Source: Candidatus Pedobacter colombiensis (lineage in GTDB: Bacteria > Bacteroidota > Bacteroidia > Sphingobacteriales > Sphingobacteriaceae). Taken from it: a stretch of DNA of 64,000 nt. The notes beneath the pieces are model-generated. The model did no database searches and had not been told where the DNA came from. It was given only the letters and a program-made list of their open reading frames with translations. Made by a program: the position numbers and the translations under genes. Shown here in pieces: positions 8,798-18,052 of the stretch. Every line of letters begins with the position of its first letter. Position 1 is the first letter of the stretch. The stretch is from contig CP119313.1 in the NCBI GenBank assembly GCA_029202485.1, positions 2,046,001 to 2,110,000 of the forward strand, given 5' to 3'.

Positions 8798-10201
8798 TTA
8801 TTCAACCGCACCAATTGAAGGTGAGTTTGCTCTAACATTTCCATAAAAATCAACTGTTGACAAAGCTTCATGTTTACCTTTGCCTTTCGCAGGCGAAGTA
8901 CTTGAAAGCTTCATAGTATTCTCATCTAGAATCCCTGCCTCTTTTGAGGTGTTAAAGTAGAGATTGTTAGATACTGTAGGGGTTAAACCAGATTCTTGTC
9001 CTGCAATGTTTCCTGGCCCGGAAGGTGAGTTAAGTAAATTGAAAGCTAAATTATTATATACGTCACAAGTTCCTCCTTTTAAGCTATAAACATCTACAAC
9101 ATTACCCTGCCAATCTCTACTTAGGTTTAAATTGCCGCATGTATTGTTGAAGACTTTTGCATTAGTATAGGTGCTAACTCCAGGAATGATATAATCATCA
9201 AATGATTGAACTTCAAAGCCTGAATATTTGCGGGAGTTTACTATTATATTATTGTAAATTAAAATATCTTTAGGTACTGTACCTATTGAAAAACCCCATG
9301 CCCGAATGCTATTACCTTGGTGGTTACTCACATGATTATCATGGAATCTTCCATTGCCCTTCATCATAAATATGCCATTATGGATGTCAGTTTGAGTATT
9401 AATATTAGTAACTATATTATGATGGATATCATAATTTTCAGCATTACCCATGTAAACAATAGTTCCTACACTAGGTGCGTTTTTAAAATTAACATAAGCT
9501 ATTTCAATATTTTTAACCAATCCTGTTGGTCGACCAGAGGAGATTGAACCATCTACAGAAAGTAGTCCACCTGTATTGTCGCAATCTAAGTGTAAAAATT
9601 TTAAACTTTCTGCATATGATTTTGATGTTCCATCATATACATCATTTTTACTTAGGTTTATTACGTTATTCCCTATGTTCCTAAAAGAAACGTATTGAAT
9701 GGTGAATTTATTTATCGGGGCATTTTCATCAAGCTTAATTGCTCGATAACTAATGTCTCTAAATAAAAATCCCTTATCTATTCCAGGAGTTCCATCACCA
9801 GAAAACACAACATTTCTAAGATTTGAAAATAAAGACTGACCACTAGTGATTTCAACTAGTCCATTATTTTTAACATAAACAGGATTAGCGTCATCTTGTA
9901 CGAAATTTTTAACGGTTATTGTTGAGTAATTTCCTGCTTTAATTTTAAAAAGAGTAGCTCCGCTAATTGTAAATGTACTGCCATCAATTGTCAAGTTTCC
10001 AGAACCTGTGCCCACCTCATAGGTTTTACTAAACGAAGGGGTACCCGGATTGGGATTTGGATCTGGTTGGGTAGGAGGTATTACAGGGGTCTCTATTCCC
10101 GGCTTTGTTTGCTCAGGTTCAACGAGCGGTTGTTTTTTACATGCAGCTAAAGCTAAAATAGCTATACACAAGATGTAATGCATCTTTGTTATTTTTTTCA
10201 T
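8798..10201 (-). CDS. Secreted lipoprotein with right-handed beta-helix-like repeats
   Basis: The 467-residue product starts with a lipoprotein signal ending in the lipobox LAAC (Cys about 20), followed by a Pro-rich linker (VIPPTQPDPNPNPGTPS). The rest is rich in Asn, Gly, Ile and Val, with stacked segments such as NNIIVNSRKYSGFEV and FHDNHVSNHQGNSIR that resemble the coils of parallel beta-helix proteins (PbH1/pectate-lyase fold). Such folds bind or cleave polysaccharides at the outer membrane or cell surface. No catalytic motif could be named, so lyase activity is speculative. It is transcribed alone, with a hairpin terminator just after its stop. Confidence 0.75.
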   Translation of the reverse strand: MKKITKMHYILCIAILALAACKKQPLVEPEQTKPGIETPVIPPTQPDPNPNPGTPSFSKTYEVGTGSGNLTIDGSTFTISGATLFKIKAGNYSTITVKNFVQDDANPVYVKNNGLVEITSGQSLFSNLRNVVFSGDGTPGIDKGFLFRDISYRAIKLDENAPINKFTIQYVSFRNIGNNVINLSKNDVYDGTSKSYAESLKFLHLDCDNTGGLLSVDGSISSGRPTGLVKNIEIAYVNFKNAPSVGTIVYMGNAENYDIHHNIVTNINTQTDIHNGIFMMKGNGRFHDNHVSNHQGNSIRAWGFSIGTVPKDILIYNNIIVNSRKYSGFEVQSFDDYIIPGVSTYTNAKVFNNTCGNLNLSRDWQGNVVDVYSLKGGTCDVYNNLAFNLLNSPSGPGNIAGQESGLTPTVSNNLYFNTSKEAGILDENTMKLSSTSPAKGKGKHEALSTVDFYGNVRANSPSIGAVE

Positions 10202-10769
10202 AAATATACTTTCTTTTTACTTATTATCCCTTGTAAAACGAATATGATGTAAAAGTAGCATAAAATCAGTCTGTTGCATTTTATGGCCAATACTCCATTT
10301 TTAATCTTAAATTTTAAGAAAAGTGCGATTTTGAATAAATGGGGAATGTTTTTCCCGTATTTTGTGCGTGTATTTATTTTGTATCTTAATTTTTATTATG
10401 ACATTACGATTACATAAGTAGCTTTATTTTGGGTTTTTATCACGAATAAAGCCTAGTGTATCACTAAAGTTATTGCCTGTTTATTTGAGGTGAGGAATGT
10501 ATTGGGTAAAATATTGGGTAAAATATTCCACACGTGTTCGTGACTTTGATATCCTGAACGAATCTTTTTAGAGTACATTTGGAAAAGGAGAATGGGGGAG
10601 CAGTAAAATTATAATTTATTATTCTGACTATTTCTTCTTATTTTTAAAAACTATTTTTTGTAGAAGGTATAAATCCCTATTATATTTTCAAATATGATCA
10701 ACAGTCCAACGAGCGATTAATTTCAGAGTTAATAATAGTTGCTGATAAGATCATTAAAAGGTTTTTAAT
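10202..10769. other. 568-bp AT-rich intergenic region between divergent genes
   Basis: I see no ORF or RNA gene here. It must hold the promoters of both the lipoprotein gene (minus) and the glycosyltransferase gene (plus). The one notable feature is a perfect 12-bp tandem duplication, ATTGGGTAAAAT twice, at 10501-10524. Its length is unusual compared with other gaps in the locus, so regulatory sites are plausible. Confidence 0.6.
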
Positions 10770-11768
10770 GTGATAGACAAGAACTTAGTATTACTCTCGT
10801 ATGGTCGGCAATCAGAATATTATAGGGCAATATTTTGTGTTCTAAGTTATTTTTCCTGGTCTATGGAAACTAGAAAGAAGGGAATTAGAGTTTTAATTTA
10901 TACTGATAGCACTAGATTCTTTCATCTCTATTTGAAAAAATTCGAGATTGAGTATATTGTTTTAACAACGGAAATGTTAGAAGAAATGTCAGGAGAAGCT
11001 CGTTATATTCACAGGAGAAAGGTTAATGTAATAGATTTAACTTTTCAACGCTTTCCTGACGAAGACTTATTATTTGTAGATTCGGATACCTTTTTTATAC
11101 ATGAGATTGATGGTTTGTTAACCGGATTTTGTACTGGCAAGAGCTTTATGCATAAGAGAGAGTATAATTTTGAAGAGGGACTCAGCTTTTTTAATTCATT
11201 TAATCAGGGGCATTATCCGCAGGCGTTTATTAATTATATCTCTGATCGCAGTTTTATGATAGGAGGGGTTCTTGAGAAATTTAATAAATATGATTATAGC
11301 TGGAATTCTGGGGTTTTGGGCCTAACTAGGGATTTTGCTAGTTATATGCCTGAAGTCTATGAATTGACTGATGCTTTTTATGCTAATTCTCAATGGTTTG
11401 TTAGTGAGCAACTTGCCTTTTCATTAATCTTGCAAAAAAGAACAGAAATAAGACCTGCCGAAAAATTTATTTTACATTACTGGGGTAGCCGACAAAAGAA
11501 ACTCATGGATAAGCTGATTAACAATTTATTTGATTCGAAATCAGTTGTCGAATTAAATGATTTATCTTTTTTAAGGTCAATGACAAAAAAATGGAAGAAA
11601 AAAATTGAAATAGATTTGGTACTTGAACAAGCTGTTATTTCATTTTCCAAAGGGTATATGGTTAATGGTATAAAGAAGAGCTTGCAAGTCCTATTATATT
11701 TTCCTTCCGATTATAGTGTCTATAAGGAATTGTTTTTAACAATTCATAAAAATAAAATAAAAGTTTAG
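10770..11768 (+). CDS. Putative nucleotide-sugar glycosyltransferase (GT-A fold)
   Basis: The 332-residue product is read from a GTG start; the overlapping ATG runs straight into a stop, and AAAAGG lies about 10 nt upstream. The N-terminal half has a GT-A-like core with DEDLLFVDSDTFFI near residue 105, a likely metal-binding DxD. YSWNSGVLGL and SEQLAFSLIL follow at spacings like those in GT8/GT32-type enzymes, and FILHYWGSRQKK supplies a late His. I do not recognise the exact family. It is followed by a GT14-type gene (43-nt gap), probably co-transcribed. Confidence 0.65.
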   Translation: MIDKNLVLLSYGRQSEYYRAIFCVLSYFSWSMETRKKGIRVLIYTDSTRFFHLYLKKFEIEYIVLTTEMLEEMSGEARYIHRRKVNVIDLTFQRFPDEDLLFVDSDTFFIHEIDGLLTGFCTGKSFMHKREYNFEEGLSFFNSFNQGHYPQAFINYISDRSFMIGGVLEKFNKYDYSWNSGVLGLTRDFASYMPEVYELTDAFYANSQWFVSEQLAFSLILQKRTEIRPAEKFILHYWGSRQKKLMDKLINNLFDSKSVVELNDLSFLRSMTKKWKKKIEIDLVLEQAVISFSKGYMVNGIKKSLQVLLYFPSDYSVYKELFLTIHKNKIKV

Positions 11769-11811
11769 CGATGGTAAGATTTTATTATTTAATTTATCCT
11801 TGTGATTTGAT

Positions 11812-12669
11812 ATGCGTATAGCTCACATTATAATTGCACATAAGAATCCTATCCAACTGGAGCGGTTGATAAGAAAGATGCAATATCCAAAATTTGATTT
11901 TTACATTCATATAGATAAAAAAGTTGATATTCAAAATTTTTTGCATTTAAAAGATATTACCAGGGTTTTTTTTATAGAAAATCGGATAGTCTGTAATTGG
12001 GGTGGTTACAGTACATTACAAGCTATTATGAATTCACTAGAAGAAGTTCATAAGAACAATGTGCAGTATGGTTGTTATAATTTATTAAGTGCTCAAGATT
12101 ATCCCCTTAAGGCTAATAGTAAGATCTATGATTTTCTACTAAAAAATGAAGATAAGTCATTTATTTATTACGAAGTTGACGGAAGTCAATCAGATTGGTG
12201 GAAGAGCGCAGTTCAAAGGTTTCAAAAATATCATTTAACTGACTTTAACTTTACAGGGAAGTTTTTGGTTGAAAAAATCATAAATATGTTACTTCCTAAG
12301 CGTAAATTTCCGTTGCCTTTAAAACTTTATGGGGGAGCAAAGGCATGTTGGTGGACTATTAATAATGAATGTGCAGCATACCTTATAATGGTTTTAAAAA
12401 AGAATAATAAGTTTAATAGTTTTCTTAAATTTTGCTGGGGGACAGATGAATTTGTAATTCCTACAATGCTAATGAATTCGCATTTAACAGATAAGATTGT
12501 AAATGACAATTTGCGTTACATAGAATTCCCAAAAGGAAAAGCAAATCCAAAGATTTTGGTATCTGATGATATAAATGATCTACTAAGATCAGATATGCTC
12601 TTCGCTAGAAAATTTGATATAGAAGTCGATCCAAATATTTTAGATAAGATCGATATTGATAGCCAATGA
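11812..12669 (+). CDS. GT14-type beta-1,6-N-acetylglucosaminyltransferase (Core-2/I-branching family)
   Basis: The 285-residue product starts MRIAHIIIAHKNPIQLERLI and continues DFYIHIDKKVDI and NWGGYSTLQAI. YNLLSAQDYPLK is the bacterial form of the branching-enzyme motif (LSGqDyPl), and FCWGTDEFVIPTML is the C-terminal conserved block with the acidic residue. This bacterial branch of GT14 is common in Bacteroidota capsule and exopolysaccharide loci. The family does not need a DxD motif, and none is seen. The exact sugar is not predictable from sequence. Confidence 0.88.
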   Translation: MRIAHIIIAHKNPIQLERLIRKMQYPKFDFYIHIDKKVDIQNFLHLKDITRVFFIENRIVCNWGGYSTLQAIMNSLEEVHKNNVQYGCYNLLSAQDYPLKANSKIYDFLLKNEDKSFIYYEVDGSQSDWWKSAVQRFQKYHLTDFNFTGKFLVEKIINMLLPKRKFPLPLKLYGGAKACWWTINNECAAYLIMVLKKNNKFNSFLKFCWGTDEFVIPTMLMNSHLTDKIVNDNLRYIEFPKGKANPKILVSDDINDLLRSDMLFARKFDIEVDPNILDKIDIDSQ

Positions 12670-12677
12670 GCTGTTAT

Positions 12678-14294
12678 TTAGTCTTTTTCAAACAAATAAA
12701 TAGTTATGTCTTTGAATATCTCTTTTTTTATTGGCTTCTTTATTTTGCTTAGTTGTGCCACTAGGTTATCTGTCGGTGAAATATGATTCTTATAATACCA
12801 TACCGGATCATCAATTTTATCGCCAATGTCAGTTAAAAATTGATTGTTGTAAAGTAACCAAACTCTTTTCTTTCCTGAAAACTCATTAAAATCTTGTTTT
12901 AACTGATGGTTATAGTCAGTTAGATCTTCAGATGTCTTTCTGAAATCATGTCCTTGTATGGCTAGGTATTTAAAATTGTAAATGTGCTTGTAAACCTTGT
13001 AACCAGGTGCATTATTCCAATAATTATAAACAATATCACCTTGTCTAAAATGATTATTTATATAAAATAGACTCTCTTTTTCAGCAGAATTTTTATGTTT
13101 ATAAAATCTATCAGGATGAATTACAAAGTAAAGAGACTGAGTAAAGGGACAAGAAGTAATTGCTAAAGATATGAGTAAAATAAGCTTATGTGATTTTATC
13201 TTCCTTTGATAATATTCAAATCCAAATGCTACAAACAAAATAAATATAGGGGTCGTAAAAATCCAAAATCTTTCAATAAGTGGATATAAAAATAGACCTG
13301 AAGCCAATAACACCATTAATAATGGGAAAATTAGTACATAAAAATTCCTTCTATTGGTATTGAAAATTGAGAACATACCAATGGATAATAATATTATGGG
13401 AATGATAGATAAGGCCAGACTGATCATAGAAATCTTAGCCTTATTAAAAACCCAAATCAGCCCTAATGGGTAATCCATCATGCTGAGAAAATTTCTAGGA
13501 AACCATTTCAGTTCCCGAAGTGTGTGTGGGGGCATTGGCATAAAATTATCATATACCTTGAAAAAATAGACTACCCATGCTGATTCTTGTTTGTGGGTAA
13601 ATAATGTATAGTTTAAAATAAAACTGATTATCCATATGGTAAACGGTATAGCGTTGAAGAATAATGATTTAAAGTCTTTCTTTAATATGTGGTTTAAGCA
13701 TATTCCTGCTGCAATACCTAGCAAAATAAAAATAACCGAAAAAGAGAACCAGATTAGGATTCCACCACAAATACCCCACAAAACATTGTTGCCCCATTTA
13801 TTGTTATTTGCATAAATGCAATATAAATAAAGTGCTATGACCGTAGTTAAACACTCAGTTGAGTATTGTTTAATTTCAACACTGTGATAAATAAGTGCCG
13901 GAGCAATTGAGAATATACATATAGCTATAACTTGACCTTGTATGTTAAGGAATGCCTTGCATACCCTTTTAAATATAAAGAGTGAAGTAATTCCAGCAAT
14001 AAGGGGAATAGCCCTTAAAGCCATTTCATTAAAACCAATTAAATTTACAACGAATTTAGTTAGCCATAAGAAACCTATGGGGGCCTTTTGTCCATAGTCA
14101 AGTGTTTTGGTTGCAAGGTCAACATAATTCATGTGAATAAAACTTGAGCATAAATACACTTCATCCATCCATAATGATCGATTATATAGGTAATGGAATA
14201 GTCTTAATCCTACTCCAATTAATAAAATAATTAAAATGATAACACTAATTTTTTTATCATTCTGGTTTATGTCTTTATTTATGAAATTATCCAT
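12678..14294 (-). CDS. GT39/ArnT-like integral-membrane glycosyltransferase
   Basis: This 538-residue protein has about 11-12 membrane spans and a soluble C-terminal part. RSLWMDEVYLC, about 45 residues in, is the acidic first-loop motif of the PMT/ArnT (GT-C) fold, and the downstream GQKAPIGFLWL fits the same fold. GT-C enzymes use polyprenyl-phosphate sugars as donors on the periplasmic side. This is noteworthy because the next locus (HAD, UbiA, GMC) could make such a donor. It converges with the GT14 gene with only 8 nt between them. Confidence 0.8.
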   Translation of the reverse strand: MDNFINKDINQNDKKISVIILIILLIGVGLRLFHYLYNRSLWMDEVYLCSSFIHMNYVDLATKTLDYGQKAPIGFLWLTKFVVNLIGFNEMALRAIPLIAGITSLFIFKRVCKAFLNIQGQVIAICIFSIAPALIYHSVEIKQYSTECLTTVIALYLYCIYANNNKWGNNVLWGICGGILIWFSFSVIFILLGIAAGICLNHILKKDFKSLFFNAIPFTIWIISFILNYTLFTHKQESAWVVYFFKVYDNFMPMPPHTLRELKWFPRNFLSMMDYPLGLIWVFNKAKISMISLALSIIPIILLSIGMFSIFNTNRRNFYVLIFPLLMVLLASGLFLYPLIERFWIFTTPIFILFVAFGFEYYQRKIKSHKLILLISLAITSCPFTQSLYFVIHPDRFYKHKNSAEKESLFYINNHFRQGDIVYNYWNNAPGYKVYKHIYNFKYLAIQGHDFRKTSEDLTDYNHQLKQDFNEFSGKKRVWLLYNNQFLTDIGDKIDDPVWYYKNHISPTDNLVAQLSKIKKPIKKEIFKDITIYLFEKD

Positions 14295-14363
14295 TATTAA
14301 ACTATTTTTTTATATATGCAATGTCTAATTTTTGATATTTTTATTTTTTAATTAACAAATAGG

Positions 14364-15047
14364 GTGGAAAATATTTTATGGAATAGATTAGAATTGATTG
14401 TTTTTGATGTAGATGGAACTCTGTACGACCAATCTAAGTTAAGAAAGATCATGTTTGTTAGATTAATTTTATATTATATTTTAAGACCTTATAGGTATAA
14501 TGAACTTTTTATCTTATACCATTTTAGGAAGGAGCGTGAGAAAAGAGCTGGATTTAGAGGAAAGAATCTAAAAGATAAACAATACCAGTGGTGTGCGCAA
14601 AAAGTGAATGAAAAAGTTGAAGTAGTAAGAAAAGTAATTGATCAATGGATTTTTAATGAACCAAATAGATATCTTAAAAGGTGTATGTATCCAGGGGTAA
14701 GACAGTTTATAGTGGACTTAAAAGTCAAGGGGATAAGAACTGCAATTTATTCAGATTATGATTCAGTAAATAAATTGGAAAATATGCAAATTAAAGTTGA
14801 TTTAGAAATTAGTTCGACAGACGAAAGAGTTAATAGTTTTAAGCCTTGTCCTGACGGATTGTTATTTATTTTATCGGAAATGAACATAACAAATAAAAAT
14901 AATTGTTTATATATTGGTGATAGAGAGGGGCTTGATGGTTCATGTGCCGAGTATGCTAATATTTCATTTCTATTGGTTGATAAAGGAATTGCTGCGAAGA
15001 ACTTTTATCAGAAACTTTCTAAAGAACTAATTAATGTAAGAAATTAA
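14364..15047 (+). CDS. HAD-superfamily phosphatase
   Basis: This 227-residue protein starts at GTG after AGGG. HAD motif I is LIVFDVDGTLYDQ (about residues 11-23), with both catalytic Asps. The cap region is basic and helical, motif II/III is TAIYSDYDS and NSFKPCPDG, and motif IV is YIGDREGLDG. The usual pattern is complete, so it should be active. In other bacteria a HAD domain is often fused or adjacent to UbiA-type phosphoribosyl-polyprenol synthases, and here the UbiA gene starts 15 nt downstream. I infer it removes the 5-phosphate from the prenyl-phospho-ribose product. Confidence 0.85.
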   Translation: MENILWNRLELIVFDVDGTLYDQSKLRKIMFVRLILYYILRPYRYNELFILYHFRKEREKRAGFRGKNLKDKQYQWCAQKVNEKVEVVRKVIDQWIFNEPNRYLKRCMYPGVRQFIVDLKVKGIRTAIYSDYDSVNKLENMQIKVDLEISSTDERVNSFKPCPDGLLFILSEMNITNKNNCLYIGDREGLDGSCAEYANISFLLVDKGIAAKNFYQKLSKELINVRN

Positions 15048-15062
15048 AATACATTATTAATA

Positions 15063-16100
15063 ATGGATGAAATTATTGTAAATGATTCCTCTCTTTCTAA
15101 AAATGACGGAGAAAATATCTTGGAACCGGCAAAAATATTTGAATATATAGCTATAGCCAGGCCGGATAACTGGATTAAGAATATTTTCATGCTACCTGGA
15201 ATGTTGTTTGCTTTGTCAATTTTTGACACCGCGATTACCTTTGGTCTAATTGTTAAGATTGTTATTGGCATAGCTAGCATATGCCTTGTGGCATCTGCTA
15301 ATTATGTTATAAATGAGTATCTAGACAAGGGATTTGATAAATATCATCCCCTGAAAAAGAAAAGGTCTTCGGTTGTTACGATCATTAATCCTAGAATTCT
15401 TTATATTGAGTATGCCATACTAGGATGTTTGGGGTTGGGGGTATCTTATACTGTTTCAATTAAATTTCTTTTAATGGCAGGGCTTCTTCTTTTTATGGGA
15501 GTAATTTACAATGTAAAACCTTTCAGAAGTAAGGATAGGGTATTCCTTGATGTTTTGAGTGAGTCAGTCAATAATCCAATCAGATTTGCTGCGGGATGGT
15601 TTATTTTTACTCCGTCGTTAGGTATACCAAGTAGTAAATGGGATTTAAATTGGATAAATACATTTCCACCAGTAAGTATAATTATTGCCTATTGGATGGG
15701 GGGAGCATTTTTAATGGCTACAAAGAGATTTGCAGAATTTAGATTGATCGGAAATGTGGAAATCGCGGGACAGTACCGCCGATCGTTTAAATATTATACT
15801 GAAAACAGTTTACTTGTTTCGATGTTTTTCTATGCAATTACTTCTGCTTTTTTTTTAGGTATTTTTTTAATAAAAGATAGGATTGAGCTTTTAGTGAGCT
15901 TTCCCTTTTTTGCTTTATTGTTTTCTTGGTATTTGAGAATAGGTTTATTAAAGGATTCTCCTGTACAGGGCTCAGAAAAGCTTTATACAAGAAAATGGTT
16001 TATGTTATATTTGATATTATTTACAACTTTACTATGTGTTTTGATGTTTGTAAAAATACCTTGGCTGCATTGGTTCCTTAAGAATGCAAATAATTATTGA
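15063..16100 (+). CDS. UbiA-family prenyltransferase, phosphoribosyl-polyprenyl-phosphate synthase-like
   Basis: The 345-residue membrane protein has about nine spans. ARPDNWIKNIFMLPGMLF (about residue 35) and the Asp-rich motif NEYLDKGFDKYHPLKKKRS match the DPPR-synthase branch of UbiA (Rv3806c type), which joins phosphoribose from PRPP to polyprenyl phosphate, rather than the quinone branch. A second region has FAEFRLIG. It sits between a HAD phosphatase and a GMC flavoenzyme, the expected order for making a polyprenyl-phosphate pentose. Substrate assignment relies on motif style and context. Confidence 0.82.
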   Translation: MDEIIVNDSSLSKNDGENILEPAKIFEYIAIARPDNWIKNIFMLPGMLFALSIFDTAITFGLIVKIVIGIASICLVASANYVINEYLDKGFDKYHPLKKKRSSVVTIINPRILYIEYAILGCLGLGVSYTVSIKFLLMAGLLLFMGVIYNVKPFRSKDRVFLDVLSESVNNPIRFAAGWFIFTPSLGIPSSKWDLNWINTFPPVSIIIAYWMGGAFLMATKRFAEFRLIGNVEIAGQYRRSFKYYTENSLLVSMFFYAITSAFFLGIFLIKDRIELLVSFPFFALLFSWYLRIGLLKDSPVQGSEKLYTRKWFMLYLILFTTLLCVLMFVKIPWLHWFLKNANNY

Positions 16101-16138
16101 TTTTAATTGACAGAACTTTTTACAAAATTGTTGAATAC

Positions 16139-17581
16139 ATGAAATATGATCATTATGATCTGGTTGTGGTGGGTACAGGTTTTGCGTCTAGCTTTTTTTT
16201 GAAAAAATATTTGTCTAAGCCTGGTTCAAAAAATAAAAAAATACTCGTTTTAGAAAAGGGTTATTTTTATCCCTATGCAGAGCGTCTTAAAGTCGAAAAG
16301 GGGCTGCCATCAAAGTACCAGAAATATGCATCGCCATGGCAAGATAACATTGTAAACTTAAACGAGAAAAAAGTGTGGCAGTTTACAACTGCTTATGGAG
16401 GATCGTCCAATTGCTGGTGGGGCTGTACCCCAAGATTTATGCCTAATGATTTTAAGTTAAAAAGTTTGTATGGTATTGCGCAGGACTGGCCTGTGAGTTA
16501 CGATGAGTTGGATCTCTATTATTATGAGGCTGAAGAGATGATGTTAGTATCTGGACCAGAAAACACACCCTTTCCGAGAAAAGGAAAATATCCACTACCT
16601 CAGCATGCTTTTACCTTGGTCGATAAAATACTGCATAAAAAATATGGTAGTCAATATATAAGCCAGCCTACCGCAAGAGCTAGCAAGCAAACGATGAATA
16701 GAAATGGCTGCATGGCTCTTAGTACATGTCATACCTGTCCGGTGAATGCGAAGTTCACTATAGAGAATGGAAATGTAGGTGTTTATGACGATGAACGTGT
16801 TGAGATAAAATATGGTTGCGCAGTTTATAGTCTGGAAATTACGAATGATGTAGTACAAAAGGTACTATTCCAGAATGAAGGAAAGGAGTTGTCAGTCAGA
16901 AGTGATGTAGTTGTGCTTGGTGCGAATCCGTTTTTCAATTCTAACATTTTACTAAACGCGGGGGACAAAAACCCTTTAACAGGTAGAGGTATAGGAGAGC
17001 AATTAGGTATGCAGGTTCAGATTTATCTTGATGATATACAAAATGTTGGTGGCAGTAGCTGGGTAAATGCAAATGGTTATATGTTTTATGATGGAGACCA
17101 CAGAAAAGATTTTGCCGCATGCTTAATTGAGGTAAATAACGCGCCTTATTATATTAGACTGGAAAGAGGAAAGCATTTAAATGTAGTAAATTTTAGACTG
17201 GTTTTTGAAGACTTACCAATAAATACTAACCATGTTGCTGTTTCGTCAAACAAATTGATTCCGGAAATTCACTTTAATGATCGGTCAGACTACACTATAA
17301 AAGCTATAGACAATATAAAGTTGAAATTGCCAGATGTTTTATCTTGTTTACCAGTTGAAAAGATCATATATCAGGGGACGGAACCGAATGAAGGACATAT
17401 CATTGGTGGAACTAGAATGAGTAACAATAAAACAGATGGGGTTGTAGATAAGCATATGATTCATCATCAATACAGAAACTTATTTGTTTTAGGGTCAGGT
17501 GCTTTTACAACTTATGGTCCTTCTAATCCTACGCTCACCTTATCAGCTTTATCTTTATTTGCGGCAGATAAAATATTTTAA
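16139..17581 (+). CDS. GMC-type FAD oxidoreductase paired with UbiA/HAD
   Basis: I chose the ATG giving 480 residues (MKYDHYDLVVVGTGFAS); the frame extends 14 codons up to a TTG that overlaps the UbiA stop. The FAD-binding motif VVVGTGFASSFFLKKY is followed by YGGSSNCWWGCTPRF, a Cys-rich CMALSTCHTCPVNAKF, and the C-terminal HIIGGTRMS and GPSNPTLTLSAL, which supply the usual His and Asn. It is shorter and clearly divergent from the GMC enzyme at 4462. Context suggests oxidation of a lipid-linked sugar, as DprE1 does in mycobacteria, but by an unrelated flavoprotein fold; that is a hypothesis. Confidence 0.8.
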   Translation: MKYDHYDLVVVGTGFASSFFLKKYLSKPGSKNKKILVLEKGYFYPYAERLKVEKGLPSKYQKYASPWQDNIVNLNEKKVWQFTTAYGGSSNCWWGCTPRFMPNDFKLKSLYGIAQDWPVSYDELDLYYYEAEEMMLVSGPENTPFPRKGKYPLPQHAFTLVDKILHKKYGSQYISQPTARASKQTMNRNGCMALSTCHTCPVNAKFTIENGNVGVYDDERVEIKYGCAVYSLEITNDVVQKVLFQNEGKELSVRSDVVVLGANPFFNSNILLNAGDKNPLTGRGIGEQLGMQVQIYLDDIQNVGGSSWVNANGYMFYDGDHRKDFAACLIEVNNAPYYIRLERGKHLNVVNFRLVFEDLPINTNHVAVSSNKLIPEIHFNDRSDYTIKAIDNIKLKLPDVLSCLPVEKIIYQGTEPNEGHIIGGTRMSNNKTDGVVDKHMIHHQYRNLFVLGSGAFTTYGPSNPTLTLSALSLFAADKIF

Positions 17582-17584
17582 AAA

Positions 17585-18019
17585 TTGGAAAGAAGAAAAT
17601 TTATAATATTAACGGGCGTTGGGGTAGGCATGAGTATCATACCGGCTTCGCTTTATTTCATGGAATCGGGTTTGAAAAAATATGTCACGCTCATTCTAAG
17701 GAGAGAATTGTTCTACTTAAAACTGGAATCGGAAGGTGTATCAAGGTATGTAGACGATTATTTTAAAGCCACTAGAAATGATATGGTTTCTACTTTAAAG
17801 TGGAAAATTTTGTATTATTCAAATTCAAACTGGAAGAAATCAGACCGCATTGGTAATCTGATTAAGTACTATCTTTTGTCGAGCGATTTTTTTATCAACA
17901 AAACAGATGAAAGTAAGCTTGTGAATTATTTAGGTTTATTTAATTCCTATAAAAGCCCAGTACCCAATCCTTATTCTTTTGTTCTTTATCCACCCAACGA
18001 TATCGCTGACCCAGTATAG
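17585..18019 (+). CDS. Small twin-arginine-like membrane-anchored protein next to the GMC enzyme
   Basis: The 144-residue reading frame starts at a TTG codon 3 nt after the GMC stop. The N-terminus ERRKFIILTGVGVGMSIIPA looks like a Tat signal or anchor (RRKF followed by a hydrophobic stretch). The rest is basic and aromatic with no recognisable domain; the end PVPNPYSFVLYPPNDIADPV is Pro-rich. By analogy with the 3876/4462 pair it may be the small or escort subunit of the flavoenzyme. Start choice is uncertain because no ATG is available nearby. Confidence 0.6.
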   Translation: MERRKFIILTGVGVGMSIIPASLYFMESGLKKYVTLILRRELFYLKLESEGVSRYVDDYFKATRNDMVSTLKWKILYYSNSNWKKSDRIGNLIKYYLLSSDFFINKTDESKLVNYLGLFNSYKSPVPNPYSFVLYPPNDIADPV

Positions 18020-18052
18020 CTGATAGCAAATGGATTTTTTTCGCATGCGCAC

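Noticed and set aside
16097..16138. TTG start 14 codons upstream for the second GMC gene
   Set aside because: It overlaps the UbiA stop, and the added residues have no family resemblance; the ATG is preferred.
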